In this document: piece by piece, positions 43,760 to 52,651 of the stretch | Layout of the letters: every line of letters starts with the position of its first letter | Numbering within the stretch: the first letter of the stretch is position 1 | NCBI RefSeq assembly: GCF_002286815.1 | Contig: NZ_MUNM01000078.1 | Location: 1-64,000, forward strand | DNA from: Pseudomonas sp. PICF141 | GTDB taxonomy: Bacteria > Pseudomonadota > Gammaproteobacteria > Pseudomonadales > Pseudomonadaceae | DNA length: 64,000 nt | Direction: 5' to 3' | Program-made: the position numbers and the translations under genes | The notes under the pieces: generated by a model | Told to the model about the DNA's origin: nothing | The model's database searches: none | The model's input: only the letters and a program-made list of their open reading frames with translations

Positions 43760-44551
43760 TCAGCCAAATATCTTCTTGAAAAACGCCTGCATGTCCGCCC
43801 AGGACTTCTCATCGGCGGTCTTGCTGTAACCAATGTCCGGCCCGCCGTGGTCGCCATGGCTCAGACGATCCGCCTCCGGATTGCTGAACCCATGCTTGGC
43901 GCCTTCGAGGGTGACGAATTTGTAGTCGGCACCGGCCTTGTCCATTTCCGCTTTGAACGCCGCCACGTTTTCCGCGGTGACCATGCTGTCCAGATCGCCA
44001 TGCTCCACCAGGATTTTCGCCTTCACGCTGCCAGGCGTCGCTGGCGTATTGGTCACCAGCGCGCCGTGGAAACTCACCACGCCCGCCAGCGGCACACCTT
44101 GACGCGCCGCATCCAGCACCACTTTGCCGCCGAAGCAATAACCGATGGCCGCCAGTTTGTCCGGATCGGTCTGCGGTTGTTTCTTCAGCAGGTCGAGCCC
44201 GGCCTGAAACCGTGCGCTGGCTGCTGCGCTGTCCTTCAATGCCGCTTGCATGAAGGCCATGGCATCCTTGGCATGTTCGGTGTTCTTGCCGTCGCCAAAC
44301 ATGTCGATCGCCAGCGCACTGTAGCCAAGACCGGCCAGATCACGGGCGCGGCGCTTGGCGTAATCGTTGAGGCCCCACCACTCATGCACCACCACCACGC
44401 CCGGGCGCGGGCCTTTGATGGCGTCGTCGTAGGCGTAATAACCGATCAGCTTGGTGCCGTCGGCACTCTGGTAGGGAATTTCCTGGGTCTGGATGGCGGC
44501 CTGGCTGACCCCGCTCAGAGCCAGTAACACGAGGGCGAGGAACACACGCAT
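43760..44551 (-). CDS. dienelactone hydrolase-family protein, exported
   Basis: 263 residues. A signal peptide (MRVFLALVLLALSGVSQAA) precedes an alpha/beta hydrolase of the dienelactone hydrolase family. Visible are VVHEWWGL, the nucleophile Cys in IGYCFGG, Asp in VEHGDLDSMV and His in EGAKHGFSNP. GGAG stands 8 bp before the ATG at 44551. Substrate is not known. The same gene order (PPTase, this gene, oprH, phoPQ) is familiar from P. putida. Confidence 0.85.
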   Translation of the reverse strand: MRVFLALVLLALSGVSQAAIQTQEIPYQSADGTKLIGYYAYDDAIKGPRPGVVVVHEWWGLNDYAKRRARDLAGLGYSALAIDMFGDGKNTEHAKDAMAFMQAALKDSAAASARFQAGLDLLKKQPQTDPDKLAAIGYCFGGKVVLDAARQGVPLAGVVSFHGALVTNTPATPGSVKAKILVEHGDLDSMVTAENVAAFKAEMDKAGADYKFVTLEGAKHGFSNPEADRLSHGDHGGPDIGYSKTADEKSWADMQAFFKKIFG

Positions 44552-44598
44552 GATCAAATCTCCATATTAAGAATCGTCAGGACAGCGTAGTCGATTTG

Positions 44599-44638
44599 AT
44601 TCAGCTCAGGTTCAGTGTGCGTTCAGGGGCCGTACAGG
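44599..44638 (+). promoter_or_regulatory. PhoP box and promoter of oprH
   Basis: Three half-sites at 11-bp steps: ATTCAG (44599), GTTCAG (44610) and GTTCAG (44621), each separated by 5 bp. TACAGG (44633-44638) is the likely -10. The direct repeat GTTCAG-N5-GTTCAG suits PhoP binding in place of a -35 element. Confidence 0.75.
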
Positions 44639-44696
44639 GAGGGGGCAGTAACCTTGCCCCGTACCCAAAAAGCACATAGCTCATGAGGAAACCCCA

Positions 44697-45299
44697 ATGA
44701 CTACTTTTAAAAAACTGCTTCTGGCTTTCACCATGCTGGGCGCCAGTGTGGCAGCCCACGCCGACACCACCAATTTCGCCGGCCTGAGCTTTGGCCAGAC
44801 CAGCGACAAGGTTAAAAAATCCAGCGCCCTGAACGACAATCTCAACCACCCGAATGCCGATGGTGTGATTGGCAAGGACAACACCTGGGGCGTGCGTCTG
44901 GGCCAGCAAGACAGCAAGGGCCGCTACTACGCCACTTACGACAACGTATCGGGCTCGCACAATGGCATTAAACTGCGTCAGGAAAACCTGCTGGGCAGCT
45001 ACGATCTGTTCTACCCGTTGGGCGGCAGCACCAAACTATTCGGCGGTGCCACGGCCGGTTTGACCAAGCTGACCCAGGATTCGCCAGGCTTCAGCCGCGA
45101 CAGCGACATCGGTTACGCCATTGGCGGCCAGGTCGGTGTATTGCAGCAAGTTTCGCAAAACACCTCGGTCGAGCTGGGTTACCGTTACCTGCGCAGCAAC
45201 GCCAGCACCGAGATGAGTGAGCGCGGCGGCAGCAAACAGGGTTCGCTGGACTTGACCAGCAGCGCCCAGACTTACCTGTCCGCCAACTACGCTTTCTAA
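44697..45299 (+). CDS. oprH: outer membrane protein OprH
   Basis: 200 residues, the size of OprH. A signal peptide (MTTFKKLLLAFTMLGASVAA) is followed by an eight-strand beta barrel with alternating pattern, ending in the aromatic YLSANYAF expected for outer membrane insertion. OprH binds lipopolysaccharide and is made under low Mg via PhoPQ. The upstream PhoP box and downstream phoPQ support the call. A REP repeat separates it from phoP. Confidence 0.88.
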   Translation: MTTFKKLLLAFTMLGASVAAHADTTNFAGLSFGQTSDKVKKSSALNDNLNHPNADGVIGKDNTWGVRLGQQDSKGRYYATYDNVSGSHNGIKLRQENLLGSYDLFYPLGGSTKLFGGATAGLTKLTQDSPGFSRDSDIGYAIGGQVGVLQQVSQNTSVELGYRYLRSNASTEMSERGGSKQGSLDLTSSAQTYLSANYAF

Positions 45300-45337
45300 A
45301 AAGTGTTTGGCGGCCAGTCGGTTAAGCCGCACAACCG

Positions 45338-45422
45338 GTGGGAGCGGGCTTGCCCGCGATGACGGCAACACATTCACCATTGATGTGTCACCGATCGCTA
45401 TCGCGGGCAAGCCCGCTCCCAC
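45338..45422. repeat. REP-type inverted repeat between oprH and phoP
   Basis: Exact 23-bp arms at 45338-45360 and 45400-45422 (core gcgggcttgcccgcgat). Confidence 0.85.
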
Positions 45423-45526
45423 AGGTTCTGCGGCTTGATTGCTGGCGTCGCCCTGTCAGCCATTGAGGTGCTGTGCCTTTGCATATATTGCGCCTTTGGA
45501 GATGTTGATTTGCCCAGGAGAGCGTT

Positions 45527-46204
45527 ATGAAATTGCTGGTCGTCGAAGATGAAGCGCTGTTGCGCCATCACCTGCAAACCCGCCTGACCGATAGCGGCCA
45601 TGTGGTCGAATCCGTGGCCAACGCCGAGGAAGCGTTGTACCAGGCCGGGCAGTTCAACCATGACCTGGCGGTGATCGACCTCGGCCTGCCGGGCATGGGC
45701 GGGCTCGACCTGATTCGTCAATTGCGCTCCCGGGGCAAAACCTTTCCGATCCTGATCCTCACCGCGCGTGGCAACTGGCAAGACAAGGTCGAAGGCCTCG
45801 CCGCCGGTGCCGATGACTACGTGGTCAAGCCGTTCCAGTTCGAGGAGCTGGACGCTCGCCTCAATGCCTTGCTGCGCCGCTCCAGCGGTTTCACCCAGTC
45901 GACCATCATCGCCGGGCCGCTGTTGCTGGACCTCAATCGCAAACAGGCCTGCCTCGATGAACAACCGTTGGCGCTGACCGCGTACGAGTACCGGATCCTC
46001 GAGTACCTGATGCGCCATCACCAGCAAGTGGTGGCCAAGGACCGCTTGATGGAACAGCTCTATCCGGATGACGGCGAGCGCGATCCGAATGTGATCGAAG
46101 TGCTGGTCGGCCGCTTGCGCCGCAAACTCGAAGGCCCGGCCGGCTTCAAGCCAATCGATACCGTGCGTGGCCTTGGCTACCTGTTTAACGAGCGCTGCAC
46201 TTGA
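45527..46204 (+). CDS. phoP: response regulator PhoP
   Basis: 225 residues, OmpR family. Receiver with VVEDEALLR, phosphoacceptor Asp in VIDLGLPGMGG and Lys in YVVKPFQFEEL; DNA-binding winged helix (LTAYEYRILEYLM, IEVLVGRLRRKLEG, TVRGLGYLF). With PhoQ it controls Mg limitation, lipopolysaccharide modification and oprH. It is followed directly by phoQ, with a four-base overlap. Confidence 0.92.
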   Translation: MKLLVVEDEALLRHHLQTRLTDSGHVVESVANAEEALYQAGQFNHDLAVIDLGLPGMGGLDLIRQLRSRGKTFPILILTARGNWQDKVEGLAAGADDYVVKPFQFEELDARLNALLRRSSGFTQSTIIAGPLLLDLNRKQACLDEQPLALTAYEYRILEYLMRHHQQVVAKDRLMEQLYPDDGERDPNVIEVLVGRLRRKLEGPAGFKPIDTVRGLGYLFNERCT

Positions 46205-47547
46205 TTCGTTCCCTTCGCGTCCGGTTGATGCTCGCCGCCACCCTCCTGGCGGTTTTATTCATGCTGGCGTTGCTGCCGGCGATGCAGGGCGCGTTCAGCC
46301 TGGCCTTGCAGGACTCTATCGAGCAGCGCCTGGCGTCGGACGTCACCACGCTGATCTCTGCTGCCCGGGTGAATAACAACCGCTTGCAGATGCCGGCGCA
46401 ACTGCCCGACGAACGCTTCAACCTTACCGACAGCCGATTGCTCGGCTACATCTATGACCGCGAAGGTCACCTGGTCTGGCGCTCGAAGGCTACCCAGGAA
46501 GAGAAGATCAACTACAAACCGCGTTACGACGGACGCGGTAACGAGTTCGCAAGGATTCGCGAAACCAACGGGGAAGAGTTCTTCGTCTATGACGTCGAGG
46601 TCAAACTGCTCGGCGGCCAAAGCGCAGCGTTCAGCATTGTCGCGTTGCAACCGGTGCGCGAATACGAAATCACCGTCGAAGGCCTGCGGGAAAACCTTTA
46701 TCTGGGCTTTGGTGCGGCTTTGCTGGTGTTGCTCGCCTTGCTGTGGATCGGTCTGACCTGGGGCTTGCAGGCGTTGCGCCGGCTGAGCCAGGAACTGGAC
46801 CAGATCGAAAGCGGCACCCGGGAAAGCCTCAGCGAACAACACCCGCGTGAATTGTTGCGCCTGACCGGCTCGCTCAACCGTTTGTTGCACAGCGAACGCG
46901 AGCAGCGCAGCCGTTATCGCGATTCCCTCGACGACCTGGCCCACAGCCTGAAAACTCCGCTGACGGTGTTGCAAGGGGTCAGCGAAGACATGGCGCAAAA
47001 GCCGCAAGAGCGCGATCAGGCCTGGGTGCTGCAAACCCAGATCGAGCGCATGAGCCAGCAAATCAGCTATCAACTGCAACGCGCCAGCCTGCGCAAAAGC
47101 GGCCTGGTGCGCCACCAGGTACGCCTGCGCCCGGTACTGCAAAGCCTCTGCGACACCCTGGACAAGGTCTACCGCGACAAACAGGTGCGAGTCGCTTTCG
47201 ATCTGTCCGATCAATGTTATATGCCGATCGAGCAAGGTGCCTTGCTGGAAATGATGGGCAACCTGCTGGAAAACGCCTATCGCCTGTGCCTCGCCGAAGT
47301 GCGCATCAGCGTGCGCGAAACCCTCGGCGGCATTGAGTTGTGCGTCGAGGATGATGGGCCGGGCGTGCCACCGGATCAGCGCGCGCGGATTCTGCAGCGG
47401 GGCGAACGGCTGGATCGCCAGCATCCGGGGCAGGGGATCGGGTTGGCGGTGGTCAAGGACATCATCGAGAGCTACAGCGCGAAGCTGACGCTGGGGAATT
47501 CGCCAATGGGCGGGGCGGCGTTCCGGGTTCATTTTCCGGGGGGTTGA
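46201..47547 (+). CDS. phoQ: sensor histidine kinase PhoQ
   Basis: 448 residues. The TTG start overlaps the phoP stop (TTGA). Membrane segments at about 10-30 and 165-190 flank a periplasmic PhoQ-type domain with acidic patches; then HAMP, H box (LDDLAHSLKTPLTVLQG), N box (MMGNLLENAYRLC) and G boxes (EDDGPGVPPDQ; GQGIGLAVV). It senses low divalent cations and cationic peptides and phosphorylates PhoP. Confidence 0.92.
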   Translation: MIRSLRVRLMLAATLLAVLFMLALLPAMQGAFSLALQDSIEQRLASDVTTLISAARVNNNRLQMPAQLPDERFNLTDSRLLGYIYDREGHLVWRSKATQEEKINYKPRYDGRGNEFARIRETNGEEFFVYDVEVKLLGGQSAAFSIVALQPVREYEITVEGLRENLYLGFGAALLVLLALLWIGLTWGLQALRRLSQELDQIESGTRESLSEQHPRELLRLTGSLNRLLHSEREQRSRYRDSLDDLAHSLKTPLTVLQGVSEDMAQKPQERDQAWVLQTQIERMSQQISYQLQRASLRKSGLVRHQVRLRPVLQSLCDTLDKVYRDKQVRVAFDLSDQCYMPIEQGALLEMMGNLLENAYRLCLAEVRISVRETLGGIELCVEDDGPGVPPDQRARILQRGERLDRQHPGQGIGLAVVKDIIESYSAKLTLGNSPMGGAAFRVHFPGG

Positions 47548-47556
47548 ACCTGTCAC

Positions 47557-47669
47557 TGATCGTTCCCACGCTCCGCGTGGGAATGCCTCAAGGGACGCTC
47601 CGCGTTCCAGCTCTGAAGGGACGCGGAGCGTCCCGGGCTGCATTCCCACGCGGAGCGTGGGAACGATCA
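47557..47669. repeat. inverted repeat (gatcgttcccacgc family), copy 1
   Basis: Outer arms tgatcgttcccacgctccgc and complement, with an inner gggacgctccgcgt / acgcggagcgtccc pair. It lies just after phoQ. Confidence 0.85.
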
Positions 47670-47725
47670 TAAACAGTGGTGTTTAAATAACCTCGATCCG
47701 CGAGGCTAGCGAAGAACCTGTAACC

Positions 47726-47860
47726 GATCGTTCCCACGCTCTGCGTGGGAATGCCTCAACGGACGCTCCGCGTTCGGCTCTGGAAGGGACGCGGAGCGTC
47801 CCGGGCTGCATTCCCACGCGGAGCGTGGGAACGATCATCGCAGAGCGTGGGAACGATCAT
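47726..47860. repeat. inverted repeat (gatcgttcccacgc family), copy 2 plus half copy
   Basis: A second full unit (47726-47836) in tandem with copy 1, followed by an extra half unit (about 47840-47860, cagagcgtgggaacgatcat). Confidence 0.85.
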
Positions 47861-47861
47861 C

Positions 47862-48875
47862 TTAAAGCTCTTGGGCCCGATAGGCCCCCGGCGTCAACCC
47901 CGTCCATTTCTTGAACGCCCGGTGAAACGCCGACGGCTCGGAAAACCCCAACTGCTCGGCAATCTGTTGCAACGACAGATCCGCGCGCCCCAGGTGATAA
48001 ATCGCAATGTCCCGCCGCAACTGATCCTTCAATTCCTGAAAACTCGTGCCTTCTTCGCGCAAATGCCGGCGCAAGGTTTGCGGGCTGATGTGCAGGTGCG
48101 CGGCCACGGCTTCCAGGTCCGGCCAGCGAGCACTGTCGCGGCTGAGCAAGCGCCGCAACTGGCTGCTCAGGCTGTCGCCTTCGTCGGGGCGCGATAGCAG
48201 GTCGGCGGGGGAGCGCTCGAGAAAGTGCTTGAGGGTTCGTTCGTCCTGCAACAGCGGCATGTTCAGGTAGCGACTGTGAAACAGCAGGCTGCTTTGCGCC
48301 GTCGTGCTCTTTGCGTCGGCAAAGCTCAGCGGGCAGGAAAACAGCAAGTCGTATTCGGCCCCGTGTTCGGGCCTGGGGTAGCTGAACGTGGCCTGCTCCA
48401 GACGAATGCGCTGGCCTATCAGCCAACTGCCGAACCGATGCCAGATCACCAACAGGCTTTCGCTGAGGAAATGGTCCGGATCCCACAGCGGCGAATCGTC
48501 CAGGCTCAGGCGAACCATCTCGCCTTCGCGGCTCAGCGTCAGACGCGGCGCGCCGGGGAACAGGCTGTAAAACAATAGTCCGCGATTGAGCGCTTTCTCC
48601 AGGGTGCGGCAGTGAATCACCGCGTGGCACATCATCGCGAAGCTGCCGGGTTTGCTCGGCGCATGCCCGAAGCCCAGGTATTCATCATCCAGAGCCAGCC
48701 ATAGACCCTGGATCAATCGGGCGAACTGCTCGGGTGCGATTCGGGCGCGCGGCTCCTCGAGCAACTCGGGGCTGATCCCCAGTTGCTGCAACAAACTTGA
48801 ATAGTCGTAGCCACGCCGACGCGCGCCACCGAGGGCGGCGCGGGCGAAATGACTGGCGATGGTGCGTTCGCGCAT
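47862..48875 (-). CDS. AraC-family regulator
   Basis: About 337 residues. An N-terminal sensor of the AraC-like ligand-binding type (GFGHAPSKPGSFAMMCHAVI, then FYSLFPGAPRLTL) precedes a C-terminal pair of helix-turn-helix units (LEAVAAHLHISPQTLRRHLR; LSLQQIAEQLGFSEPSAFHR, AFKKWTGLTPGAYR). The start is taken at 48875 (MRERTIASHFARAALGG); 48890 is possible, while 48950 would run into the dctA enhancer palindrome. It is divergent to dctA. Its target is not evident. Confidence 0.8.
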   Translation of the reverse strand: MRERTIASHFARAALGGARRRGYDYSSLLQQLGISPELLEEPRARIAPEQFARLIQGLWLALDDEYLGFGHAPSKPGSFAMMCHAVIHCRTLEKALNRGLLFYSLFPGAPRLTLSREGEMVRLSLDDSPLWDPDHFLSESLLVIWHRFGSWLIGQRIRLEQATFSYPRPEHGAEYDLLFSCPLSFADAKSTTAQSSLLFHSRYLNMPLLQDERTLKHFLERSPADLLSRPDEGDSLSSQLRRLLSRDSARWPDLEAVAAHLHISPQTLRRHLREEGTSFQELKDQLRRDIAIYHLGRADLSLQQIAEQLGFSEPSAFHRAFKKWTGLTPGAYRAQEL

Positions 48876-48934
48876 AGGGGGTAGGTCCATCCATTGAGCA
48901 ATGGATGGTAGCGGTGCCTGTCGAGAATGAACAA

Positions 48935-48989
48935 GGCGGATATCCGCCAAATTGCAGGACGAGGTTCGGCTGGCGGGCGGAAATCCGCC
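48935..48989. promoter_or_regulatory. twin palindromes, candidate enhancer sites for dctA
   Basis: GGCGGATATCCGCC (48935-48948) is a perfect palindrome; GGCGGAAATCCGCC (48976-48989) differs at one central base. They lie 41 bp apart and 80-134 bp upstream of the sigma-54 promoter, as for enhancer sites of a DctD- or MifR-type activator. Confidence 0.7.
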
Positions 48990-49068
48990 ACATCGTTGTG
49001 ACGGGGCAGTGACCCCAAAAAACCTGTAACCCTTGATGTCACAAGGCTGGCGGGGTTTTTTTCGAAGG

Positions 49069-49083
49069 TGGCACGACGCTTGC
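49069..49083 (+). promoter_or_regulatory. sigma-54 promoter of dctA
   Basis: TGGCACGACGCTTGC has all conserved -24/-12 bases. It is identical over 15 bp to the flgB promoter at 33461-33475. Confidence 0.88.
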
Positions 49084-49215
49084 GATACAAGCCGCAGAGG
49101 TCTGCCGGCGTGCAGCTCGACAAAACAAATCCCTCCAGTGCAGGAGGGTTCGCAATTGAGGTGTCAGGGGCAACAGATGGATGTTGCTACTGAGGCACTC
49201 TTGAGGAACTTTGCA

Positions 49216-50550
49216 ATGACGACTCGTCAGCCACTGTATAAATCCCTGTACTTCCAGGTGATCGTTGCCATCGCTATCGGCATCCTGCTCGGTCACTTCT
49301 ACCCGCAGACCGGTGTAGCCCTCAAACCGCTGGGTGACGGGTTCATCAAACTGATCAAAATGGTCATCGCGCCCATCATCTTCTGTACCGTCGTCAGTGG
49401 TATCGCCGGCATGCAGAACATGAAATCGGTCGGCAAGACCGGTGGCTATGCGCTGCTGTACTTCGAAATCGTCTCCACCATTGCCTTGCTGATCGGTCTG
49501 ATCGTGGTCAACGTCGTGCAACCGGGTGCCGGCATGCACATCGACGTGACGACCCTGGACACCAGCAAAATCGCTGGCTTCATCTCCGCCGGTAAAGACC
49601 AGAGCATCATTGCTTTCGTCCTCAACGTGATCCCGAACACCATCGTCGGCGCCTTCGCCAACGGCGACATCCTGCAAGTGCTGATGTTCTCGGTGATCTT
49701 CGGTTTCGCCCTGCATCGCCTGGGTGCCTACGGCAAACCGGTGCTGGACTTCATCGATCGCTTCGCTCACGTGATGTTCAACATCATCAACATGATCATG
49801 AAGCTCGCTCCAGTCGGCGCGTTCGGTGCGATGGCTTTCACCATCGGTGCCTACGGTGTCGGTTCGCTGGTGCAACTCGGTCAGCTGATGATCTGCTTCT
49901 ACATCACCTGCATCCTGTTCGTGGTTCTGGTTCTGGGCGCCATCTGCCGCGCGCACGGTTTCAGCGTGATCAAACTGATTCGCTACATCCGTGAAGAACT
50001 GCTGATCGTGCTGGGCACTTCCTCTTCGGAATCCGCGCTGCCACGCATGTTGATCAAGATGGAACGCCTGGGTGCGCAGAAATCGGTTGTGGGTCTGGTG
50101 ATCCCGACAGGCTACTCGTTCAACCTCGACGGTACCTCGATCTACCTGACCATGGCGGCGGTGTTCATCGCTCAGGCGACTGATACGCCGATGGACCTCA
50201 CTGCCCAGATCACCTTGCTGCTGGTGCTGCTGTTGTCCTCCAAAGGCGCTGCGGGCGTGACCGGCAGTGGCTTCATCGTGCTGGCCGCTACCCTGTCTGC
50301 CGTCGGCCACTTGCCGGTTGCCGGCCTGGCGCTGATCCTGGGTATCGACCGCTTCATGTCCGAAGCCCGTGCGCTGACCAACCTTGTGGGTAACGCCGTG
50401 GCTACCATCGTGGTCGCCAAATGGGTCAAAGAGCTGGATGAAGACACGCTGCAAGTCGAGCTGGCTTCCGGCGGTCGCGGTATCTCCGACGAGCGTGAAG
50501 TAGACGACCTGGGCGTGGCCGAAGGCCCGGCTCCGGCTAGCCTCAAGTAA
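49216..50550 (+). CDS. dctA: C4-dicarboxylate/proton symporter DctA
   Basis: 444 residues, dicarboxylate/amino acid:cation symporter family. [20 protein letters not shown] opens the first helix; family motifs include [13 protein letters not shown], the [12 protein letters not shown] loop and [18 protein letters not shown]. It imports succinate, malate and fumarate. GAGGAA precedes the ATG at 49216; the frame upstream to 49033 overlaps the promoter. The sigma-54 promoter and enhancer-like palindromes fit known DctB/DctD-type control. Confidence 0.92.
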   Translation: MTTRQPLYKSLYFQVIVAIAIGILLGHFYPQTGVALKPLGDGFIKLIKMVIAPIIFCTVVSGIAGMQNMKSVGKTGGYALLYFEIVSTIALLIGLIVVNVVQPGAGMHIDVTTLDTSKIAGFISAGKDQSIIAFVLNVIPNTIVGAFANGDILQVLMFSVIFGFALHRLGAYGKPVLDFIDRFAHVMFNIINMIMKLAPVGAFGAMAFTIGAYGVGSLVQLGQLMICFYITCILFVVLVLGAICRAHGFSVIKLIRYIREELLIVLGTSSSESALPRMLIKMERLGAQKSVVGLVIPTGYSFNLDGTSIYLTMAAVFIAQATDTPMDLTAQITLLLVLLLSSKGAAGVTGSGFIVLAATLSAVGHLPVAGLALILGIDRFMSEARALTNLVGNAVATIVVAKWVKELDEDTLQVELASGGRGISDEREVDDLGVAEGPAPASLK

Positions 50551-50580
50551 GCGCTTCACTGACATACAGGCTGCACTGAA

Positions 50581-50606
50581 AAACCCGCTTCGGCGGGTTT
50601 TTTCAT
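50581..50606 (+). terminator. terminator of dctA
   Basis: AAACCCGC (50581-50588) and GCGGGTTT (50593-50600) around a TTCG loop, followed by T-run. Confidence 0.9.
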
Positions 50607-50707
50607 GGGGGCGATTTGAGCACAACGGTCACCGCCGCTGACACATAAGGTGATTGCTGCACTGTCCTCGGCTGCCTAGGCTTGGGGGATTGCACTGGAG
50701 AACGCTT

Positions 50708-51889
50708 ATGCTCGGTCCACTGGTATCCCTCAAGGTTCTGGATTTCTCTACACTGCTGCCGGGGCCGTTCGCCTCGTTGCTGCTGGCAGACATGGGCGCC
50801 GAGGTGCTGCGCATCGAATCGCCGACCCGCATGGACCTGCTGCGAGTATTGCCACCGCATGATCAAGGCGTGTCGGCCAGCCATGCGTACCTCAATCGCA
50901 ACAAACGCAGCCTGGCGCTGGACCTCAAGCACCCCGAGGCGCTGGAGGTGATCAAACAATTGCTGCAAGACTACGACATCGTGCTGGAGCAGTTTCGTCC
51001 CGGCGTGATGGACCGGTTGGGTTTGGGGTATGACGCCTTGAAAGCGATCAACCCGAAGCTGATTTATGTGTCGATCACCGGTTATGGCCAGACCGGCCCC
51101 TACAAAGATCGCGCCGGTCACGACATTAACTACCTGGCGTTGGCGGGGCTTTCGAGCTACACCGGTCGCGCCGACAGCGGCCCGGTGCCGTTGGGCATGC
51201 AGGTGGCGGATGTCGCGGGCGGCTCGCTGCACGGGGTGATCGGTCTGCTGGCGGCGGTGATCGCGCGACAGCAGACAGGGCAGGGGCAACATCTGGATGT
51301 GAGCATGACCGACTGCGCCTTCAGCCTGAACGCCATGGCCGGTGCCGGGTACCTGGCCTGCGGGGTTGAGCCGGGCAGGGAAAATCAGATGCTCAATGGC
51401 GGCAGCTTCTACGATTACTACCGTTCCCGCGATGGACGCTGGTTGTCGGTGGGCAGTCTGGAGCCGGGTTTCATGCAGCAACTCTGTACGGCGCTGGGCC
51501 GGCCGGAACTGGCGGCCCAAGGGCTGTCGCCCGAGCCGGCCCGGCAACAGGCGCTGAAGGAGGCGTTGAAAGTTGAATTCGAAAAATACGACTTTGCCCA
51601 GTTGTGTGAACTGTTCGCCGGGGTCGATGCCTGCGTCGAGCCGGTGTTGAGCCTGGGCGAAGCGGTGCGGCATCCACAGTTGAAGGCGCGGGAATTGGTG
51701 ACGGAGGTACCGAGGGGCGATGGTTCGACTCAGGCGCAGATGGCTTGCCCGTTGAAGTTTTCGGATGGGTTGCCTGAGCCTCGGCATATTGGCGCGACGC
51801 TGGGAGCGCATACCGATCAGGTGTTGGGGGAGTTGGGGTTCAGTGTTGAGCGGATCGAGGAATTGCGGCGTGCCAGGGTCGTTACATAG
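50708..51889 (+). CDS. CaiB/BaiF-family CoA transferase
   Basis: 393 residues, type III CoA transferase. Family pattern: GPFASLLLADMGAEVLRIE near the N-terminus, LNRNKRSLALDLK, the conserved Asp in GHDINYLALAGL, and QHLDVSMTDCAF. It moves CoA between organic acids, for example in carnitine or branched-acid metabolism; substrate not identified. GGAG stands 7 bp before the ATG. No operon partner follows. Confidence 0.85.
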   Translation: MLGPLVSLKVLDFSTLLPGPFASLLLADMGAEVLRIESPTRMDLLRVLPPHDQGVSASHAYLNRNKRSLALDLKHPEALEVIKQLLQDYDIVLEQFRPGVMDRLGLGYDALKAINPKLIYVSITGYGQTGPYKDRAGHDINYLALAGLSSYTGRADSGPVPLGMQVADVAGGSLHGVIGLLAAVIARQQTGQGQHLDVSMTDCAFSLNAMAGAGYLACGVEPGRENQMLNGGSFYDYYRSRDGRWLSVGSLEPGFMQQLCTALGRPELAAQGLSPEPARQQALKEALKVEFEKYDFAQLCELFAGVDACVEPVLSLGEAVRHPQLKARELVTEVPRGDGSTQAQMACPLKFSDGLPEPRHIGATLGAHTDQVLGELGFSVERIEELRRARVVT

Positions 51890-51992
51890 ATCGTTCCCAT
51901 GCTCCGCGTGGGAATGCATCCCGTGACGCTCCGCGTCACAGTGGACGCGGAGCGTCCATCGCGGCATTCCCACGCAGAGCGTGGGAATGATC
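51889..51992. repeat. inverted repeat (gatcgttcccatgc family), copy 3
   Basis: Same family as at 47557 and 47726, between convergent genes; a few arm mismatches. Confidence 0.8.
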
Positions 51993-51999
51993 ATGTGGG

Positions 52000-52494
52000 T
52001 CACTCGACCCGCATCTCGCCACTGAACACCAATGTGCTCCTGCACCGCCGACACAAATACCGTCGCCCCTGTCTCACCAGACCATGTCGCTGCGCCGAAA
52101 ACGGGAAATCGCTGTCGGGGCAGGGGCATTTGTAGATGTAGCGGGTCACGCTGCGGCGTTTGACGTCGTAGGTGTGGCAGCGGTTGGGCGGCAGTTCGTA
52201 CACACCGCGCATGATCAGTTGCCACTCTTCGCCGTGAGGCTGGATGCGATCGCCGAACAGTTGATGGGCGATCAGGTGCGCGACTTCGTGCGCCACGGTC
52301 TGCTTGAGGAAGTCTTCGGTGTTTTCCCGGTACAGCTGCAGATTGAAACGCAGCAGGTTCTCGTGCAAATGCGCGACACCGGCTTTTTGCCCGCGCAGCT
52401 TGAGGCTCACCACAGGGCGTTTGAAAGGTCGTTTGAAAAAGGATTCGGCTTGTTGGAAACAATCTTCGACGCGGGTGTTGAGTTGCTCGGGCAT
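52000..52494 (-). CDS. sprT: SprT-family metalloprotease-like protein
   Basis: 164 residues. The zinc-metalloprotease motif HEVAH with a nearby His (AHEVAHLIAHQ) and a C-terminal zinc ribbon (YKCPCPD, YLCRRCRS) match SprT/SprT-like proteins. In eukaryotes the related SPRTN cuts DNA-protein crosslinks; bacterial function is less certain. The start at 52494 (MPEQLNTRVEDCF) gives family length; upstream codons run into the next gene. Confidence 0.85.
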   Translation of the reverse strand: MPEQLNTRVEDCFQQAESFFKRPFKRPVVSLKLRGQKAGVAHLHENLLRFNLQLYRENTEDFLKQTVAHEVAHLIAHQLFGDRIQPHGEEWQLIMRGVYELPPNRCHTYDVKRRSVTRYIYKCPCPDSDFPFSAQRHGLVRQGRRYLCRRCRSTLVFSGEMRVE

Positions 52495-52598
52495 GCTTGA
52501 TGGATCTCCAGAGTCGTCGAGTATGCCGCAACCCTCGGGACTTGCGAATCGCCGAGGTGCCGAATGGTCGTACCTCCTGCTCTTTCCTGGAGCTAGAA

Positions 52599-52616
52599 GG
52601 CCGCCTTGCGGCGGCC
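52599..52616 (-). terminator. hairpin after the Yip1 gene
   Basis: GGCCGCC (52599-52605) and GGCGGCC (52610-52616) around TTGC; minus-strand T-stretch short (TTCT). A weak terminator is likely. Confidence 0.55.
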
Positions 52617-52651
52617 TGTGTTGGCAGATCTTGTTTTTGGTGGGGGTGTTG

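Noticed and set aside
46255-47670. Open frame antisense to phoQ
   Set aside because: Mirror of phoQ; no start signal.
49039-50625. Open frame antisense to dctA
   Set aside because: Low-complexity D/H/Q-rich shadow of membrane-protein codons.
50603-52531. Long minus-strand frame across the CaiB gene and sprT
   Set aside because: Opposes two recognised genes and crosses an inverted repeat; composition is that of a shadow.
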